Counted from the stretch's first letter, positions 18,458-27,039 are shown. The stretch: DNA of 64,000 bases from Betaproteobacteria bacterium (GCA_018970545.1 JAGWWC010000003.1:32088-96087), one strand, 5' to 3'. The notes: generated by a model not told the origin, from the sequence alone. Made by a program: numbers and translations.

Positions 18458-19336
18458 TCAATAACCGTAATGAATGCCGTCGGCCGAGAATTGCGCCGAT
18501 GCACGACGGGCCGAATGACACTGCATATTGACGGCGACCGGATTCATGGTGATGTGGGTTGCAGCCATCTCCACGTGAACAGCAAACGCCGTGCCGTCGC
18601 CGCCAAGGCCCTGGGGCCCGATGCCCAAGTGATTGACGGCACTGGTGAGTTCGCGCTCCAAAGCAGCGCCCTCCGCGTCGGCACAGACCGAGCCCAGGGC
18701 GCGGGTGGCCGCTTTTTTTGCCAGCGCCACACACAGATCGCTGGTTCCTCCGACACCAACACCCACAATGGTCGGCGGACAGGTCTTGCCGCCCGAGGCA
18801 ATGACCGAATCAATCACAAAGGTTTTGACCGCGGCAAGGCCCTCAGCCGGAATCGCCATGCGCAAATATGAATTGTTTTCTGATCCGCTGCCTTTGGGCA
18901 CCATCTCAAGCCGCACATATTCCCGCGTATCAACAAAATCGAAATGAATCACGGGCACTTCGATGCCGCAAGAGGTGTGTTCGTTTTTTCGGGTGATTGG
19001 ATGCACGACCGAAGACCTGAGCGGATATTCTCGCGTGGCGCGCTCACATCCCTTTCGTATCGCTGACTTGACTGCTGCCCCGTCGAACACTACATCACGC
19101 CCGATCCAGACGTTGTAGATGGGAATGCCGGTATCTTGGCAGAGCAGATTGTCAGTCTCTTCGGCGACCGAGATATTCCTGATCATGGTCGACAAAATGC
19201 CCTTCGCAGTTCCATTGGTCTCGCGATCTGACAGGGCCTGAAATCCGGACTTGATGTCCGGCGGCAGCGCCTTCAGGGCGCGGATATAAAGCTCTTTGGC
19301 AGCCTCTTCAATTAAATTCGGCGAGAGTTGAAACAT
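18458..19336 (-). CDS. Class I fumarase/tartrate dehydratase-like alpha subunit
   Basis: Large subunit (TtdA-type) carrying the [4Fe-4S] cluster, about 292 residues. The three cluster cysteines are visible in LLCQDTGIPIYNVW, GKTCPPTIVGVGVGG and VNMQCHSARR. The ATG at 19336 shares one base with the stop of the preceding membrane subunit (TGATG). Aerobic proteobacteria often carry single-chain class I or class II fumarases for the citric acid cycle; a split hydratase cotranscribed with an Sdh-like complex and a sulfonate-cluster regulator suggests a dedicated pathway, possibly hydration of 3-sulfoacrylate to 3-sulfolactate. That reaction is a proposal. Confidence 0.87.
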   Translation of the reverse strand: MFQLSPNLIEEAAKELYIRALKALPPDIKSGFQALSDRETNGTAKGILSTMIRNISVAEETDNLLCQDTGIPIYNVWIGRDVVFDGAAVKSAIRKGCERATREYPLRSSVVHPITRKNEHTSCGIEVPVIHFDFVDTREYVRLEMVPKGSGSENNSYLRMAIPAEGLAAVKTFVIDSVIASGGKTCPPTIVGVGVGGTSDLCVALAKKAATRALGSVCADAEGAALERELTSAVNHLGIGPQGLGGDGTAFAVHVEMAATHITMNPVAVNMQCHSARRASAQFSADGIHYGY

Positions 19337-19680
19337 CAGTTCACCAAGCTGTAGAGAAATAAAAATCCTGTGACCCCAGAGGTGATCACGGTTGCCGTAA
19401 TCCAGCCCGACCGCACGCCCCGCCAAGGGCCAAACTCGATCAGCAGCAGTCGGGCACCGCCCACAAGATGCAATGTCAGCAGCACGACCAGTCCCCACTC
19501 GGCAAATTTCACGATCAGGGAATCGGTGAGCCGCAGGGCCCGATCCAATTCAGACTCCCCGCGGATCGCCTGCGCGAGCACAAAAAAATGCAGCGGCAAA
19601 AAGATCGCCAGCCCCAGGCCAGAGAGCCGATGCATCAGAAACGCTGTGTAAGACAGCGGGCGGGGCCGCAACGACTTCAT
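19336..19680 (-). CDS. Sdh-like membrane anchor, SdhC type
   Basis: Small integral membrane protein of 114 residues with three hydrophobic helices. RPLSYTAFLMHRLSGLGLA near the N-terminus matches the SdhC HRxSG quinone/heme region; further His residues in LPLHFF and LLTLHLVGG could ligate heme b. The ATG at 19680 overlaps the preceding stop as ATGA. It should anchor the dehydrogenase-like complex to the membrane and pass electrons to quinone. Confidence 0.8.
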   Translation of the reverse strand: MKSLRPRPLSYTAFLMHRLSGLGLAIFLPLHFFVLAQAIRGESELDRALRLTDSLIVKFAEWGLVVLLTLHLVGGARLLLIEFGPWRGVRSGWITATVITSGVTGFLFLYSLVN

Positions 19681-20024
19681 GAGGCAGTCACCGCCCAAAC
19701 CGCGGTCAGGCCCAGCACCAGAATCAGTGCGGCAAACCCCCGTGTCAGCAGCTGCGCAGTGGATGGCTGCATCCCGCCCCATTCTTCAGCGATTTTCTGC
19801 AGGCCCAGGGGCACGTGAATGACACAGGCCAGCACAAACACTGCGTAGAACAGACCCAATCCAATATTGCCCTGCGTACGGCCAAGAATCTCTGCAGCGG
19901 TCAGGCCGCCACGCATGGCGTACAGAATCAAGCCAAGGTGAATGAACACGAAGACCATCAACACCATGGCGCTGATGCGCTGCCAGTACCAGGCGCGGGC
20001 CTGTGCGATTGCCGTTGATGCCAT
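19677..20024 (-). CDS. Sdh-like membrane anchor, second subunit
   Basis: Membrane protein of 115 residues with three predicted helices. It contains RAWYWQRISAMVLMVFVFIH and CVIHVPLGLQKIAEEW, giving two His candidates for heme b. It starts one base after the iron-sulfur subunit stop and overlaps the next anchor gene by four bases. Having two small anchors, each with two buried His, favours a quinone-linked complex rather than a soluble reductase. Confidence 0.78.
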   Translation of the reverse strand: MASTAIAQARAWYWQRISAMVLMVFVFIHLGLILYAMRGGLTAAEILGRTQGNIGLGLFYAVFVLACVIHVPLGLQKIAEEWGGMQPSTAQLLTRGFAALILVLGLTAVWAVTAS

Positions 20025-20025
20025 C

Positions 20026-20757
20026 TCAGAGCGCCCCCTTGGCGGCCAGCCGGCCCACCTTCTTTTTCAGTCCTGCAATGCCTGCGGTTGGCGAAATGCG
20101 CTTCGGGCAGCGCTCAGTGCACGAGAAGTGGCTATGGCAGGCATGGCAGCCCGCATCTCCTGCGACTGCCCGCAGCCGCTCGAGCTGTTGAGTGTCGCGC
20201 TCGTCATTGGCCAGCGTCCAGGCACGGTTTAATGCGGCAGGCCCAAGGTAATCGGGGCGCCATGCGACAACATCACAGGAGCTGTAGCAAACGCCGCAGC
20301 CGATGCATTCAATTCCTGCATCAACCGCACGCCGCTGGGCCGATTCAGGCTTCACTCTCGCGAAATCATCTTGGCGTGTTGCGTCACCCTTAAACTGGCC
20401 TTTCGCACGGGCCCACTTATCAAAAAACTCAGTCATATCAGTGACCAGATCTTTGATGATCGGAAGGTTGGCCAGAGGCGCGATCTCCAGCTCAGCAGAT
20501 TCGTCGATGACTTTGCTCACGTGGGTACGACAGGTCCAGCGGGCCTGGCCATTGACCCGCATTGCACATGATCCACACATCCCCACTCGGCAAGCAAATC
20601 GATAGCTCAATGTTGGATCGAGCGATCGCTGGATATATGTCACAACATCCAGAATCGTTTGGCTCGCAGCCCTCGGCACCTCGTAGCGTTGAAATCCGCC
20701 GGCTGCAGCACCGCGCCAGATGCGCACTGAAATCAGCGGTGAATTATTCAACGACAT
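20026..20757 (-). CDS. Sdh/Frd-like iron-sulfur subunit
   Basis: Electron-transfer subunit, about 243 residues from the ATG at 20757 (20769 and 20793 are other in-frame ATGs; none has a strong ribosome site). The [2Fe-2S] motif is CRVGMCGSCAMRVNG with a later CRTHV; the C-terminal clusters are in CIGCGVCYSSC and CHACHSHFSC...CPKRISP. The start lies inside the end of the GntR gene, so the two are cotranscribed and coupled. It links the flavoprotein to the membrane anchors, one base away. The complex is encoded in the order B, anchors, hydratase, A, an unusual arrangement with the hydratase genes inserted. Confidence 0.87.
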   Translation of the reverse strand: MSLNNSPLISVRIWRGAAAGGFQRYEVPRAASQTILDVVTYIQRSLDPTLSYRFACRVGMCGSCAMRVNGQARWTCRTHVSKVIDESAELEIAPLANLPIIKDLVTDMTEFFDKWARAKGQFKGDATRQDDFARVKPESAQRRAVDAGIECIGCGVCYSSCDVVAWRPDYLGPAALNRAWTLANDERDTQQLERLRAVAGDAGCHACHSHFSCTERCPKRISPTAGIAGLKKKVGRLAAKGAL

Positions 20758-21484
20758 CTCGGTGGACATATTCGTGATGGTGGGTATTGACATGGGAGAT
20801 TCGCCACTCGACCGGCTGCCGATTAAACGTCAAGGCAATCCTGCGAATTTCCAACACGGGATCGCCCACCTTCAGACCGAGTAGCTTTCCCGTGGCTGCA
20901 TTGACGCTTGCCGCGCGGACACGCTCATCGATACGGAGAACATTGACCGAAAAAGCATCCAAATACAGCCGGTACAGCGTATTCGGCCGATCGCGAACCA
21001 ACTCCTCCGTCATGCCCTTAAACCGTCGGGCTGCCAAGGTGATGGTATCCACGATCACCGGCCGGCCCTGCATGGAGAGCAGATTCTTGATTCTGATGAC
21101 GTCGCTATGCACCGGAATTGCAAGCTTTTCTGCGGCAGTTCGGTCTGCCTTTGCAAAGCCAAACTGAAGCAACGAGATCTCAGGATAGCTGCGGGGGCCA
21201 TCGTGGGGGCTGATGTTGAAGAATTGAAAAAACTGACGGGGCCTGCTGTGACTCGCCACAAACGTGCCCAAGCCCTGGCGTCGCACCAACAGATGATCGG
21301 CCACCAGCGCATCAATGGCCTTGCGCAGGGTGCCAATTGAGACACCAAACCGATCGCAGAGCCGCTTCTCTGAGGGAATGGCCTCATCCGGCCGCCACTC
21401 CCCCCGCTCCAATGCCTCCAACATCTGGCGCTGAACCGATTCATAAAGGGGCATCTCAGCCGCCAACGCATCCCAACCGTTCAT
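20744..21484 (-). CDS. GntR/HutC-family transcriptional regulator
   Basis: Regulator of 246 residues with an N-terminal winged helix-turn-helix (IPSEKRLCDRFGVSIGTLRKAI near residues 40-61) and a C-terminal UTRA effector domain ending VEWRISHVNTHHHEYV. It is divergent from slcC across 108 bases that contain a dyad operator and promoters. Its 3' end overlaps the start of the iron-sulfur subunit, so it heads the operon running to 16112. It probably senses a sulfonate intermediate such as sulfolactate and controls this operon, slcC-comC and, through the similar palindromes, suyAB and the hpsN operon. Confidence 0.85.
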   Translation of the reverse strand: MNGWDALAAEMPLYESVQRQMLEALERGEWRPDEAIPSEKRLCDRFGVSIGTLRKAIDALVADHLLVRRQGLGTFVASHSRPRQFFQFFNISPHDGPRSYPEISLLQFGFAKADRTAAEKLAIPVHSDVIRIKNLLSMQGRPVIVDTITLAARRFKGMTEELVRDRPNTLYRLYLDAFSVNVLRIDERVRAASVNAATGKLLGLKVGDPVLEIRRIALTFNRQPVEWRISHVNTHHHEYVHRDVVE

Positions 21485-21502
21485 GGCCCCATCGTACCCA
21501 AA

Positions 21503-21540
21503 CCCGCCAAGAGATACAACTCATATAGTTGACTGGCGGG
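21503..21540. promoter_or_regulatory. Nested inverted repeats between gntR and slcC
   Basis: An inner dyad CAACT-CATAT-AGTTG (21517-21531) lies within outer arms CCCGCCA (21503-21509) and TGGCGGG (21534-21540). It overlaps the slcC -35 box and the gntR upstream region, so it is a likely autoregulatory operator. It shares the ATATA-rich centre and placement beside the -35 with the operators at 12424 and 13710, but not the full core. Confidence 0.6.
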
Positions 21541-21557
21541 ACCGGGACCCGTAGCAT
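21529..21557 (+). promoter_or_regulatory. Sigma70-type promoter for slcC-comC
   Basis: -35 TTGACT (21529-21534), 17-base spacer, -10 TAGCAT (21552-21557), the same -10 as suyA. The leader to the slcC ATG is about 30 bases and includes GGAG at 21583-21586. Confidence 0.7.
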
Positions 21558-21592
21558 GATCCGATCAGGCCCTGTGCGGCGCGGAGCAGTCG

Positions 21593-22540
21593 ATGGCATC
21601 AGTCGTGATTACCGAATTTATGGACGCCCCAGCAGTTGCGGCCCTGTCCGCCCAACTGACGGTCACCTATGATCCCGGCCTCGTCGATCAGCCGGAGCGG
21701 CTGCGGGCCCTGCTCGTCTCGGCGGACGCCCTGATCGTGCGCAATCGCACCCAGGTCAACCGCGAACTGCTGGCATCGGCACCACAACTGCGGGCGGTCG
21801 GACGACTCGGTGTCGGGCTGGACAATATTGACGTGCCAGCCTGTGCAGAGCGGAGCATCACCGTCATTCCTGCGACCGGCGCCAATGCACAGGCAGTGGC
21901 CGAATACGTGCTGGCCACCACCCTCATGCTGATTCGTGGTGCTTACCAAACCACCGCCGCAGTCGCCAACGGCCAGTGGCCGAGGGCAGCGTTTTCCAAT
22001 GGCCATGAGCTGCACGGCAAAGTCATGGGGCTCGTTGGCTTTGGCACGATTGGGCGACGGGTCAGTGACCTGGTAAAGCCCTTTGGTATGCAGATCATGG
22101 CGTTTGATCCCGCACTGCCTGCCGAACACGAGGCCTATCGGCTGCATCAGGTCGCCTGTTGCCCGGACCTGGAGCTGCTGCTGAGCAAGGCAGATGTTGT
22201 CAGCCTGCATGTGCCATTGACGCCATCAACGCGGCATTTATTCAACGCAAAACGGCTGGCACAGATGAAGCCCAACGCCGTATTGATCAATACGGCACGC
22301 GGCGGCATTGTGGACGAGCGCGCCTTGATCGACGCGCTGCGCGAGGAGCAGCTCGCAGGCGCGGCGCTCGATGTCTTTGATCATGAGCCCCCGCTGGCGG
22401 GTCAGTTGCCTGCCGATCACCCCCGACTGATTCTGACGCCCCATATCGCCGGGCTGACGCAGGAATCCAATACACGCGTCTCCACGATGATTGCCGAACG
22501 AATTGCCGCCTTCTTCATCAACGCTACCCCGCCCGCATGA
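21593..22540 (+). CDS. slcC: (S)-sulfolactate dehydrogenase (SlcC-like)
   Basis: D-isomer-specific 2-hydroxyacid dehydrogenase, 315 residues, expected to oxidise (S)-sulfolactate to sulfopyruvate with NAD. The nucleotide site is LVGFGTIGRRV near residue 145; catalytic Arg is in LINTARGGIVDE, Glu in DVFDHEPP and His in TPHIAG. The next gene, overlapping by ATGA, is a ComC-type dehydrogenase; the pair matches the SlcC/ComC inversion system described for sulfolactate users, which turns the (S)-isomer into the (R)-isomer that SuyAB cleaves. The generic family includes phosphoglycerate and glyoxylate dehydrogenases; the partner gene and suyAB decide the assignment. Confidence 0.82.
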   Translation: MASVVITEFMDAPAVAALSAQLTVTYDPGLVDQPERLRALLVSADALIVRNRTQVNRELLASAPQLRAVGRLGVGLDNIDVPACAERSITVIPATGANAQAVAEYVLATTLMLIRGAYQTTAAVANGQWPRAAFSNGHELHGKVMGLVGFGTIGRRVSDLVKPFGMQIMAFDPALPAEHEAYRLHQVACCPDLELLLSKADVVSLHVPLTPSTRHLFNAKRLAQMKPNAVLINTARGGIVDERALIDALREEQLAGAALDVFDHEPPLAGQLPADHPRLILTPHIAGLTQESNTRVSTMIAERIAAFFINATPPA

Positions 22541-23553
22541 GAGTTTCCATCGAAGAAGTCCGCCGCCTGTGCGCAAACGCATTCAGAGCTCACGGGGTGG
22601 CCCCCCATCAGGCCGAGCCCACGATTGATGCCTTGCTGCTCGCCGAGTCCCAAGGACTTGTCTCTCATGGACTCTCCCGTGTGCCGATGTATCTCGCCCA
22701 TGTGCGGCACCACCGTGTGGATGCAACAGCAGCACCCAAAATCAGAAAACGTTCTCCATCGGCCGTGCTCGTCGATGCGGGCAACGGTTTTGCTTTTCCT
22801 GCCTGCGCGACCGCGATCACTGCAGCAATCGAACAGGCCCACCAGACTGGAATCTCGATTGCCGCAGTCACCAACAGTCATCACTTTGGGGTTGCAGGCA
22901 ATCATCTGCTCAAGATCGCAGAGGCGGAAATGGTCGGCTGGGCCATGGGAAACTCGCCTGCCGCCATGCCCGCCTGGGGCGGAAAACGCGCAATTTTCGG
23001 CACCAATCCGATCGCTGCGATTTTCCCTCGCCGTCAGACGGATCCTTTACTGATTGACTTGTCGTTGTCCGAAGTCGCGCGCGGCAAGATCATGGTTGCC
23101 GCAAAGGCAGGCAAGCCCATCCCAGAGGGCTGGGCTCTCGATGCCGCAGGTAATCCCACCACCGATGCGAAAGCCGCGTTGATGGGCATGATGCTGCCGA
23201 TGGGGGGTGTGAAAGGAGCAATGCTCGCACTGATGGTGGAGTTGATGGTGACCGCGCTCACCGGCGCCCACTTTGGTGCCGAAGCGGATTCTTTTTTCGT
23301 CGACGATGGAAACCGGCCCCAACTCGGACAAGTCTTTCTCGCCATTGATCCACGGGCGCTCGCCGGTGATGAAACGTATCACGCTCGATTTGCGGATTTG
23401 ACCACCGCAATGCTGTCTGATCCTGAGGTTCGGCTGCCCGGTTCACGACGATTCGACCTCGCTCGGCAGGCTGCCAGAGATGGCTTGGAATGCTCAGAAG
23501 AGTGGATGGCGCAGGTTCGTGCGCTCGGCGAAGGCTCAGGCCAATCGTCATGA
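22537..23553 (+). CDS. comC: (R)-sulfolactate dehydrogenase (ComC-like)
   Basis: Malate/L-lactate dehydrogenase family (Ldh_2), 338 residues, expected to reduce sulfopyruvate to (R)-sulfolactate. Family marks: LLLAESQGLVSHGLSRVPMY near the start with the catalytic His, VTNSHHFGVAG with the paired His, and IFGTNPIAAIFP. It overlaps slcC by four bases at its start and the next gene by four at its end, so slcC-comC-IMPase are one transcript. ComC was first known from coenzyme M synthesis in methanogens; no other coenzyme M genes are here, so the catabolic role is favoured. Confidence 0.82.
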   Translation: MRVSIEEVRRLCANAFRAHGVAPHQAEPTIDALLLAESQGLVSHGLSRVPMYLAHVRHHRVDATAAPKIRKRSPSAVLVDAGNGFAFPACATAITAAIEQAHQTGISIAAVTNSHHFGVAGNHLLKIAEAEMVGWAMGNSPAAMPAWGGKRAIFGTNPIAAIFPRRQTDPLLIDLSLSEVARGKIMVAAKAGKPIPEGWALDAAGNPTTDAKAALMGMMLPMGGVKGAMLALMVELMVTALTGAHFGAEADSFFVDDGNRPQLGQVFLAIDPRALAGDETYHARFADLTTAMLSDPEVRLPGSRRFDLARQAARDGLECSEEWMAQVRALGEGSGQSS

Positions 23554-24365
23554 ATGTGGAGCATTGGCTGCCCGATATCTGCGAACTCGCCACGCAGGCC
23601 TCCCAGCTGGCGTTACAACGGTTTCGTGAAGGATCACGCCACATCGAAAAGGGGCCCGGCGACTGGGCCAGTGAGGCCGATCTTGAGGTTGAAGAGTTAA
23701 TTCGCAGAGGATTGCATCACATTGCTCCCGGCACTCTGGTGCACGGCGAAGAGACTGGGCCGGTGGGTGCGAGCGCCAGCCGATTCATCTGGCACGTGGA
23801 CCCCATTGATGGCAGTGCGAATTTTTTACGAGGAATACCGCATTTCGCGACCGTGCTCTCTCTGTCAGGGATTGATGAAGCGGGCCAAGAGCATATTCTG
23901 ATGGGGGTGACATCCGACCCCTGCCGCAGGGAATTATTTGTGGCCTCAGCCGCTCAGGCCACCACGCTCAATGGCGCTGATGTTCGCGTTTCAAATGTTT
24001 CTCAGGGGCTAAAAGCCTTGCTCGCAGTCGTTACGCCAAAGCCCAACAGCGCGCACGTCGATCATTTTGAAGCGTGGTTTTCTCGCCAACTGCGGTCCTT
24101 CGGAGGAGTGCGGCGCAGCGGTGCGATGGCCCTTGATCTGGCCTGGGTCGCCTGTGGGAGGCTCGATGCTTTCGGCGGTATTGATCTTGCGCCTTGGGAT
24201 ATTCGTGCCGGCCTGCTGCAGGTGATGCAATCGGGCGGCGTCGTTGAATCGAACACCCCGATTAGGTCATTCCCTAACCAGCCACCAACGCAGATGTGTT
24301 TAGTGGCAAATTCCGATTCACTCATCAAGCTTTTAATAGGAGACAACAATGGCCAATCAAACTAA
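23550..24365 (+). CDS. Inositol monophosphatase-family phosphatase
   Basis: Metal-dependent phosphatase, about 271 residues from the ATG at 23550 that overlaps the comC stop (ATGA). Metal-binding motifs are VHGEETG, HVDPIDGSANF and the later LAPWDIRAGLL, as in IMPase, HisN and CysQ. No membrane segment. Being coupled to slcC-comC suggests a role in sulfonate metabolism, for example removing phosphate from a phosphorylated sulfonate or from PAP. The known 2-phosphosulfolactate phosphatase ComB belongs to a different family, so this would be a new association. The function is open. Confidence 0.82.
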   Translation: MNVEHWLPDICELATQASQLALQRFREGSRHIEKGPGDWASEADLEVEELIRRGLHHIAPGTLVHGEETGPVGASASRFIWHVDPIDGSANFLRGIPHFATVLSLSGIDEAGQEHILMGVTSDPCRRELFVASAAQATTLNGADVRVSNVSQGLKALLAVVTPKPNSAHVDHFEAWFSRQLRSFGGVRRSGAMALDLAWVACGRLDAFGGIDLAPWDIRAGLLQVMQSGGVVESNTPIRSFPNQPPTQMCLVANSDSLIKLLIGDNNGQSN

Positions 24366-25353
24366 ACGGCACGCGAACCGATTTCTACTCGCAGCCCTGA
24401 TGGGGTGCGTGACCTTGGGCCTGACCGCCTATACGGCCCCTGCAAACGCACAGGCCTTTCCCAATAAGCCCGTGAGACTCATTGTTCCGTTTGTCGCCGG
24501 TGGCGCCACCGACATCGTGGCTCGGCTCGTCGCCCAAAAATTATCAGCCGCCTGGGGCCAGCCGGTTGTGGTTGAAAACCGTGGTGGTGCAGGCGGAAAC
24601 ATCGGGGCCGACGCGGTCGCGAAATCTCCTGCCGATGGCTACACGATTCTGGTGACCTCCGGGAGCATCGTGACGGTGAATCCCCACATGTACGCCAAGA
24701 TGCCCTTTGATGCGAAAAAAGATCTCGCACCGATTACGAATCTTGCCAGCGGTCCCCAGGTCCTTGTGGTCCATCCGGCTGTGCCTGCGAAAAACGTCAA
24801 AGAATTGGTTGCACTTGCAAAGAGCAAGCCCGGTCAATTGAATTTCGGCTCTGCTGGAATCGGTAGCCAGGTGCATATGGCAGGAGAAGCATTCGTCTAT
24901 GCGGCTGGCATCGAGGCCCAACACATTCCTTATAAGGGTGAGGCTGTCGCGTTTACTGACCTGGCAGGCGGCCAGGTGCAATTCATGGTGGGCAATATCG
25001 CTGGCGCGACGGGCCATATTCAGTCGGGCCGAATTCGTGCGCTTGGTGTCACCAGCGCAAAACGCTCGCCACAGCTGCCTGATGTTCCCACCGTCGCGGA
25101 GGCGGGCCTTCCCGGCTTTGAAAATACGGGATGGTTCGGATTCATGGCGCCCGCGGGTACTCCCAAACCCATTATTGACAAGATCCATGCCGACACGGTG
25201 AAAGTCTTGACTGACCAGGAGGTCAAAGATCGTCTCACCCAGCTGGGCATGGCACCCGTGGGGAACTCACCGGCGGACTTCGGCAAGGAAATCGCGGTGG
25301 AATATGAACGCTGGGGTAAGGTGGTATCGGCCCGAAAACTAACGGCCAATTAA
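24349..25353 (+). CDS. Bug/TctC-family periplasmic binding protein
   Basis: Tripartite tricarboxylate-type receptor, 334 residues with a signal peptide (cleavage near ANAQAF). Family marks: NKPVRLIVPFVAGGATDIVAR, VVENRGGAGGNIGADAV and HIPYKGE. Its ATG lies 17 bases inside the end of the phosphatase gene with AGGAG upstream, so it belongs to the slcC-comC transcript. No TctA/TctB membrane genes are present, which is common for Bug proteins. The ligand might be sulfolactate or another organic acid of this pathway. Confidence 0.88.
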   Translation: MANQTKRHANRFLLAALMGCVTLGLTAYTAPANAQAFPNKPVRLIVPFVAGGATDIVARLVAQKLSAAWGQPVVVENRGGAGGNIGADAVAKSPADGYTILVTSGSIVTVNPHMYAKMPFDAKKDLAPITNLASGPQVLVVHPAVPAKNVKELVALAKSKPGQLNFGSAGIGSQVHMAGEAFVYAAGIEAQHIPYKGEAVAFTDLAGGQVQFMVGNIAGATGHIQSGRIRALGVTSAKRSPQLPDVPTVAEAGLPGFENTGWFGFMAPAGTPKPIIDKIHADTVKVLTDQEVKDRLTQLGMAPVGNSPADFGKEIAVEYERWGKVVSARKLTAN

Positions 25354-25384
25354 TCAGATGCCCGACAGTGGGTGTGGTGGCCGA

Positions 25385-26221
25385 CTACACCCGCCCACGC
25401 CAGGGCACGAGCCGCCGCTCCAGCCACCGCATCATCAAGTCGAACACATAAGCAACGACGCCGATCACAATAATGCCCATGATCACGATATCAGTTCTCA
25501 AAAAGTTGGAAGCATTGAGCACCATCTGCCCAAGTCCCACATTGGCTGCCACCATCTCAGCTGCGACGAGCGTCGTCCAGCCGAATCCGATCGCAATCCG
25601 CATGCCCACCAAAATTTCAGGAAGGGCCGCCGGCAGAATCACATAACGCACGACTTGCTGATAATTTGCACCCATCGAGTAGGCCGCGTGAATCTGCTCT
25701 GAGGTGGCGCTTCGAATGCCAGAGCGGGCCGCCATGGCAAGAGGCGCGAAGCAGGCCAGATAAATCAGCAGTACTTTCGGAAGCTCATCAATCCCAAACC
25801 AAATGATGATCAGGGGAAGATAGGCCAGCGGTGGCAACGGCCGATAAAACTCAATCGGCGGATCGAAAATACCGCGCGCAACACGGCTCATCCCCATCGC
25901 GATCCCGACAGGAACGGCGGTCAAGACTGCCGCCGCGAATGCTGCCCCCACCCGAAATAGGCTCATCAGAAAATGATCCAGGAGGGGCTTGTCGTTGGCG
26001 ATCCCGGTCGCGTATTCCCAGAACTGCTGAATGACCGCCTGAGGGGGTGGTAAAAATAGGGGCTTGATCCAGCCCAGACGAGTGACCCCATACCAGGCCA
26101 ACAGCAGCACAGCAATCGTGATGACGCTGATCGAGAGGCTGGACCCCTCACCGAGCTCGCGAAATCGACTGGTCTTGGTCGGCTGGTCGGCAGTTTTGGC
26201 GGGGGAGTTCGGCTTATTCAT
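25385..26221 (-). CDS. tauC: Taurine ABC importer permease TauC
   Basis: TauC/SsuC-type permease, about 278 residues from the ATG at 26221, which overlaps the end of tauB (a GTG at 26233 is in frame). It contains [19 protein letters not shown], typical of the group, and the coupling loop [22 protein letters not shown]. It is the last gene of the tauABC operon, ends 32 bases from the Bug gene stop, and forms the membrane channel for the TauA-like receptor at 27080-28084. Confidence 0.85.
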   Translation of the reverse strand: MNKPNSPAKTADQPTKTSRFRELGEGSSLSISVITIAVLLLAWYGVTRLGWIKPLFLPPPQAVIQQFWEYATGIANDKPLLDHFLMSLFRVGAAFAAAVLTAVPVGIAMGMSRVARGIFDPPIEFYRPLPPLAYLPLIIIWFGIDELPKVLLIYLACFAPLAMAARSGIRSATSEQIHAAYSMGANYQQVVRYVILPAALPEILVGMRIAIGFGWTTLVAAEMVAANVGLGQMVLNASNFLRTDIVIMGIIVIGVVAYVFDLMMRWLERRLVPWRGRV

Positions 26222-27002
26222 GAGCCGGCTCACGGTGATGAATCAACGCCAAGATCTCCTCACGCATCCGAATAAATTCGGTTCCAGACTTCACTTTGCG
26301 CGCGTCTTCGCCCGCAATAAACTCTCGAGAAAACGGAACATCGTCATACCGATGGGTAATTCTGCCTGGACTGGGCGACATCACAATCAGCCGTGTTCCC
26401 AAAAAAAGCGCCTCTTCAACAGAGTGCGTAATAAAAAAGACCATCTTGTTCGAAGCGGACCAGGCATGCAGCAGAATTTCTTGCACCTGCTCACGCGTGA
26501 ATGCGTCTAAGGCACCCATCGGCTCATCCATCAACAAGACTTTCGGGTCACTGGCCAGCGCTCTTGCAATGCCAACACGCTGCTGCATGCCCCCTGATAA
26601 CTCATAGACCGCCCGATCGCCGTACTCTGCGAGCCCAACTAGTCCCAGCTTTTCGTCGGCCACACTGGCTTGTTTCGTCCGGCTCTCACCGCGCAACCGT
26701 AGCCCGAGTGACACGTTGTCCCGCACATTTAACCAAGGCAGCAATGCATGCTTCTGAAACACTACACCGCGATCGGCGCCCGGCCCAGTAATGGGTTGGC
26801 CATCCAAAAAAATTTGGCCGGTTGACGGCGGTAAAAAGCCGGCGATGCAGTTTAAGAGCGTGGTTTTGCCGCAGCCGGACGCTCCGAGTGCCACCAGAAA
26901 ATCGCCATCTCGGCAGGTCAGGTCCACCGGCGCAAGTGCCTGAATCAACCCCGCCTTGGCGGCGTAGTTGACAGACAGTGCTTTTATTTCAAGCAACGGC
27001 AT
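26214..27002 (-). CDS. tauB: Taurine ABC importer ATPase TauB
   Basis: ATPase, 262 residues: Walker [12 protein letters not shown]-loop [13 protein letters not shown], signature [15 protein letters not shown], Walker [13 protein letters not shown] and switch [13 protein letters not shown]. The KHALLPW form of the Q-loop and the GADRGVVFQ phrase are typical of TauB. A terminator-like hairpin lies directly before its ATG, which should lower its expression relative to the receptor gene. Overlaps tauC. Confidence 0.85.
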   Translation of the reverse strand: MPLLEIKALSVNYAAKAGLIQALAPVDLTCRDGDFLVALGASGCGKTTLLNCIAGFLPPSTGQIFLDGQPITGPGADRGVVFQKHALLPWLNVRDNVSLGLRLRGESRTKQASVADEKLGLVGLAEYGDRAVYELSGGMQQRVGIARALASDPKVLLMDEPMGALDAFTREQVQEILLHAWSASNKMVFFITHSVEEALFLGTRLIVMSPSPGRITHRYDDVPFSREFIAGEDARKVKSGTEFIRMREEILALIHHREPAHE

Positions 27003-27007
27003 GCATG

Positions 27008-27039
27008 AAAAAGGGCAGCCCTTTACGGGCCACCCTTTT
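27008..27039 (-). terminator. Attenuator-like hairpin between tauA and tauB
   Basis: On the minus strand, AAAAGGG-TG-GCCC, loop GTAAA, GGGC-TG-CCC, then TTTTT: an intrinsic terminator shape inside the operon. It ends 6 bases before the tauB ATG. Partial termination would give more binding protein than ATPase and permease. Confidence 0.65.

Noticed and set aside
16112..20757. Ordinary citric-acid-cycle succinate dehydrogenase and fumarase
   Set aside because: Not excluded, but the hydratase genes are inserted in the complex operon, the flavin-binding His is missing, and the operon is headed by a regulator shared with slcC-comC. Housekeeping sdh operons do not look like this.
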